64,000 bases of DNA from JAVVHH01 sp963848035 (GTDB lineage: Bacteria; Pseudomonadota; Alphaproteobacteria; Acetobacterales; Acetobacteraceae). Positions 61,359-64,000 of this stretch are shown here, in pieces. The stretch spans positions 3,596,001 to 3,660,000 of the forward strand of contig CAWKCD010000001.1 of the NCBI GenBank assembly GCA_963848035.1. The letters run 5' to 3'. The notes below the pieces were generated by a model that had not been told where the DNA came from, searched no databases, and worked only from the letters and a program-made list of their open reading frames with translations. Position 1 is the stretch's first letter. Each line of letters starts with the position of its first letter. A program made the position numbers and the translations under genes.

Positions 61359-63167
61359 GCGCGCATGTGGAGGTGCGGGGGCTCTGCATCGAGGCGGGCG
61401 GCGCGGCGATCGTGCATGACGTGAGCTTCTCGGTGGAACGCGGCCAGGTGACGGCGCTGATCGGCGAGTTCTGGCTCGGGCAAGACGACGACGGCGTTGG
61501 CCCTGCTCGGCTACACGCGGCCGGGCTGTCGCATCCGGGCTGGCTCGATCCGCGTGGGCGAGACCGATGTGCTGGCGCTGGGCGCGGCCGACATGCCCGA
61601 TTTCCGGGGGCGGCGGGTGACGTACATCGCGCAGAGCGCGGCCGCTTCGTTCAACCCGAGCCAGCGGTTGATCGACCAGGTGGTCGAGGGGAGCGTCGTG
61701 CGCGGGATGGCGCGGGCGGCGGCGGAGGCGAAGGCGATCGGCCTGTTCGCGTCGCTGGCGTTGCCCGAGCCGAGCACGATCGGGATGCGGTTTCCGCATC
61801 AGGTCTCGGGCGGGCAGTTGCAGCGGCTGATGGCGGCGATGGCGCTGATGACGGATCCGGAACTGGTCATCCTCGACGAGCCGACGACCGCGCTCGACGT
61901 CACTACCCAGGTCGAGGTGCTGCGCGCCTTCCGCGCCGCGGTGCGCGAGCGGGGCACGACGGCGGTGTACGTATCGCACGATCTGGCCGTCTTGGCGCAG
62001 ATGGCGGACCAGATCGTCGTGTTGCGGAACGGCGAGGTGCAGGAAGTGGCGCGGACGGAGGCGCTGATCGCGGCGCCGCAAGCCGCCTACACGAAGGCGC
62101 TGCTCGACGCGGTGCCCTCGGTGCATACGGTGCCAGCGGCCTCGGCGGCGCGGGAGGGCCGGCCGGTGCTGGAGGCGATCGGCCTGTCGGCCAGCTATGG
62201 CGGGCCGGACGGGCTGAGGGTCCTGCACGATGTCAGTTTTGCGGTGCGGGCCGGCGCCGTGCTCGGGGTGATCGGTGAGTCCGGGTCGGGCAAGAGCACG
62301 CTGGCGCGGGTGCTGACCGGGCTGCTGCCGGCGGTCGAGGGCACGATCCGGCTCGAGGGCATGCCGCTCGCCGCGACCGTTGCGGGGCGCGGCAAGGATG
62401 AGCTGCGCCGCATGCAGATGGTCGTGCAGATGGCCGATACGGCGCTCAACCCGGCGCACGAGGTGGCGCAGATCGTGGGCCGGCCGCTGCGGTTCTATGG
62501 CGCGATGGGGCGGGATGCGCGGCGGCGCCGGGTCATGCAGCTGCTGGATCTGGTGCATCTGCCCGCGTCCGTGGCGGAGCGGCTGCCGCGCGATCTTTCC
62601 GGCGGGCAGAAGCAGCGCGTCAGCCTGGCGCGGGCACTGGCCGCCGACCCGACGCTGCTGATCTGCGACGAGGTGACATCGGCGCTCGATACGATCGTGG
62701 GCGCGGCGGTGCTGGACCTGCTCGCGGAGCTGCGGCGCGAACTTGGCGTGGCGATGCTGTTCATCAGCCATGACCTGGCGACGGTCCGCAGCATCGCCGA
62801 CGAGATCATGGTCATGTATGCGGGCCGGGCCGTGCAGACCGGCCCGGGCGGCATGATGGACGGGGCGGTGCATCCCTACGCCGACCTGCTCGCGCGCTCG
62901 GTTCCCGAGTTGCGCCCGGACTGGTTGGACGGACTGCCCGAACGTGCGGCGGCGTCGATGGTCGCGCCGATGACCGAGACTGGCTGCGCCTTTGCGCCGC
63001 GTTGTCCGCTGCGGATCGAGCCGTGCCTGGCGGGGCCGATCCCGGTGCAGCGGCTTGGCGGCGTCGACATACGCTGCGTCCGAAACGAGGCCGATCTGGC
63101 CGCCCAACGCCGGCCTCAGCACGCCGGATATTCCCATTCCCTCACCCCCTTGGAGGCCGCGCCATGA
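61355..63167 (+). CDS. Fused peptide-type ABC ATPase (DppD-DppF), frameshift in first Walker A
   Basis: Two ATPase domains in one chain of about 603 residues. The first domain (about 1-260) has signature VSGGQLQRLMAAMAL and Walker B LVILDEPTTALD; the second (about 275-520) has Walker A GESGSGKSTLAR, LSGGQKQRVSLARAL and LICDEVTSALD, plus the CAFAPRCPL cluster-like C-terminus of DppD/F. In the first Walker A the sequence GGC GAG TTC TGG breaks the frame; deleting one T at 61469/61470 restores GESGSGKTTTA exactly. Almost certainly an inserted base (in a GAGTC site), so the protein is functional. The second Walker B ends DEVTS instead of DEPTS. Confidence 0.92.
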
Positions 63168-64000
63168 CCGATAATCACCCCACGCCCGACATGCTCGCCC
63201 GGATGCTGCGGCGGGGGCTCGACCGGCGCGATCTGCTCCGATCGCTCGTTGCCGCGGGGTTCGGGGCGGCGGCTGCGAATGGGCTGGTCTGGCGCGCCGG
63301 CGACGCGCTCGCACAGACGCCGAAGGTCGGCGGTCAGCTCCGCGTCGCCAGCCAGTCGGCCTCGACCGCCGACACGCTGGACCCGTGCCGGGGTTCGCTG
63401 ACGACTGACTACGCCCGGGCGTTCATGTTCTACAACGGCCTGACCCGGCTCGATGCCGCCCTGGTGCCGCAGCCGGAACTGGCCGAGAGCTTCACCAGCG
63501 ACGACGCGATCACCTGGCACGTCAAGCTGCGCAGCGGCATCGTGTTCGCCGACGGGTCGCCGCTGACGCCGGCCGACGTGATCTTCACCGTCGGACGCAT
63601 CAAGGACCCGGCGACCGGCTCCTCGGCCCGCGCGCTCGCGACCCAGATCAAGGAGATCGTCGCCGACGGGCCCAGCGCGCTGCGCATCACGCTCGAGGGC
63701 GCCAACGCCGACCTGCCGATCATCTTCGGCACGCCGCACTTCATGATCGTCAAGGACGGCACGTCCGATTTCGGCAAGGGGAACGGCACGGGTCCATATC
63801 GCGTCAAGGAATTCACCCCCGGGGTGCGTTCGATCGGGGTGCGCAAGACGGATTACTGGAAGAACGGCAAGCCGTATGTCGAGCAGCTCGAATATTTCAG
63901 CATCCAGGACGAGACGGCGCGGATCAACGCGATGCTTGCCGGCAACATCGAGGTTGCGTCGCAGATCGGGCCGCGCGTGCTGAAGCGGGTGAAGGCGACG
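63164..64000 (+). CDS. Peptide-type ABC binding protein (family 5), 3' end outside window
   Basis: Periplasmic binding protein; 279 codons are visible before the window ends. An N-terminal cytoplasmic-side stretch (MTDNHPTPDMLARMLRRGL) precedes a Tat-type signal: RRDLLRSLVAAGFGAAAANG, cleavage near ALAQT. Body: GGQLRVASQS, TADTLDP, FMFYNGLTRLDAALVPQPELAESF, GSPLTPADVIFT. Overlaps the ATPase stop by ATGA. C-ending codons are more frequent here than in the upstream genes. Ligand unknown; the adjacent amine genes suggest amino acids, amines or opines. Confidence 0.92.
   Translation, partial: MTDNHPTPDMLARMLRRGLDRRDLLRSLVAAGFGAAAANGLVWRAGDALAQTPKVGGQLRVASQSASTADTLDPCRGSLTTDYARAFMFYNGLTRLDAALVPQPELAESFTSDDAITWHVKLRSGIVFADGSPLTPADVIFTVGRIKDPATGSSARALATQIKEIVADGPSALRITLEGANADLPIIFGTPHFMIVKDGTSDFGKGNGTGPYRVKEFTPGVRSIGVRKTDYWKNGKPYVEQLEYFSIQDETARINAMLAGNIEVASQIGPRVLKRVKAT

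Noticed and set aside
60594..63314. A roughly 900-residue frame antisense to the Dpp importer genes
   Set aside because: Arg/Pro/His/Gln-rich with no family features, and antisense to two permeases and an ATPase with full motifs; a high-GC artefact.
1..64000. tRNA, rRNA, CRISPR array, insertion sequence, phage or origin
   Set aside because: None seen: no transposase or integrase family, no regularly spaced repeats, no cloverleaf-like sequence in the gaps. Reading by eye could miss a tRNA on either strand, but the gaps are too short for most.

Overview
The window is a 64 kb stretch of very GC-rich bacterial chromosome. It is almost fully coding, with no rRNA, tRNA, CRISPR array, insertion sequence or phage gene that I can see. 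The gene families (DUF2076, DUF1345, alphaproteobacterial-type HflX, LivHMGF-type importers, DUF1501/DUF1800 pair, PAS/LuxR-like regulator remnant) suggest an alphaproteobacterium, most likely Rhodospirillales/Acetobacteraceae. That placement rests on family recall, not on a search.

Layout. 1-5.0 kb: DNA polymerase IV (start lies before the window), a small unknown protein, an AlkA-type glycosylase, an aspartate/glutamate racemase, a DUF1345 membrane protein and an M20 metallopeptidase. 5.0-15.2 kb: a mainly minus-strand block with a 1286-residue glycosyltransferase-methyltransferase fusion and a small partner, a DUF1501/DUF1800 exported pair, a Nudix hydrolase, an asparagine synthetase and a GT4 glycosyltransferase. 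15.2-18.8 kb: housekeeping genes (YgfZ, thioesterase, DUF2076, CoA-binding protein, GlyQ). 18.9-25.4 kb: a surface-glycan style group (two acyltransferase-3 proteins, two tandem paralogous GT4 enzymes, the first broken) interrupted by glutamate dehydrogenase. 25.4-28.4 kb: a short-chain dehydrogenase, shikimate dehydrogenase and an AI-2E type permease.

28.5-50.7 kb looks catabolic. It holds a 2,6-dihydroxypyridine-hydroxylase-like FAD monooxygenase, a deacetylase-fold hydrolase, an epimerase, a VOC protein, a three-subunit molybdenum hydroxylase, two complete branched-chain-type ABC importers (one with a fused LivH-LivM permease) and a 4,5-dihydroxyphthalate-decarboxylase-like protein. HflX, a LysE-type exporter, a broken LuxR-type regulator and a Uma2 protein sit among them. 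50.8-64 kb: an oligopeptide-type binding protein with an acyl-CoA synthetase, then a minus-strand amine/amino-acid operon (FAD oxidoreductase, HAD hydrolase, class III aminotransferase, GNAT, 2-hydroxyacid dehydrogenase) facing a Dpp-type ABC importer that runs off the window end.

Two window-wide properties stand out. First, conserved genes repeatedly carry single-base frameshifts, and all eleven I could resolve are +1 insertions. At least three are the same change, an extra T inside a GAGTC site, and removing it restores a canonical motif. This points to systematic sequence error (possibly at CcrM-type GANTC sites) rather than decay. Second, for roughly the first 45 kb the plus strand is strongly G-rich whichever strand the gene is on; this weakens after about 47 kb. 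Genes are packed with ATGA start/stop overlaps, and several convergent pairs overlap at their 3' ends. No intact DNA-binding regulator was recognised anywhere in the window.
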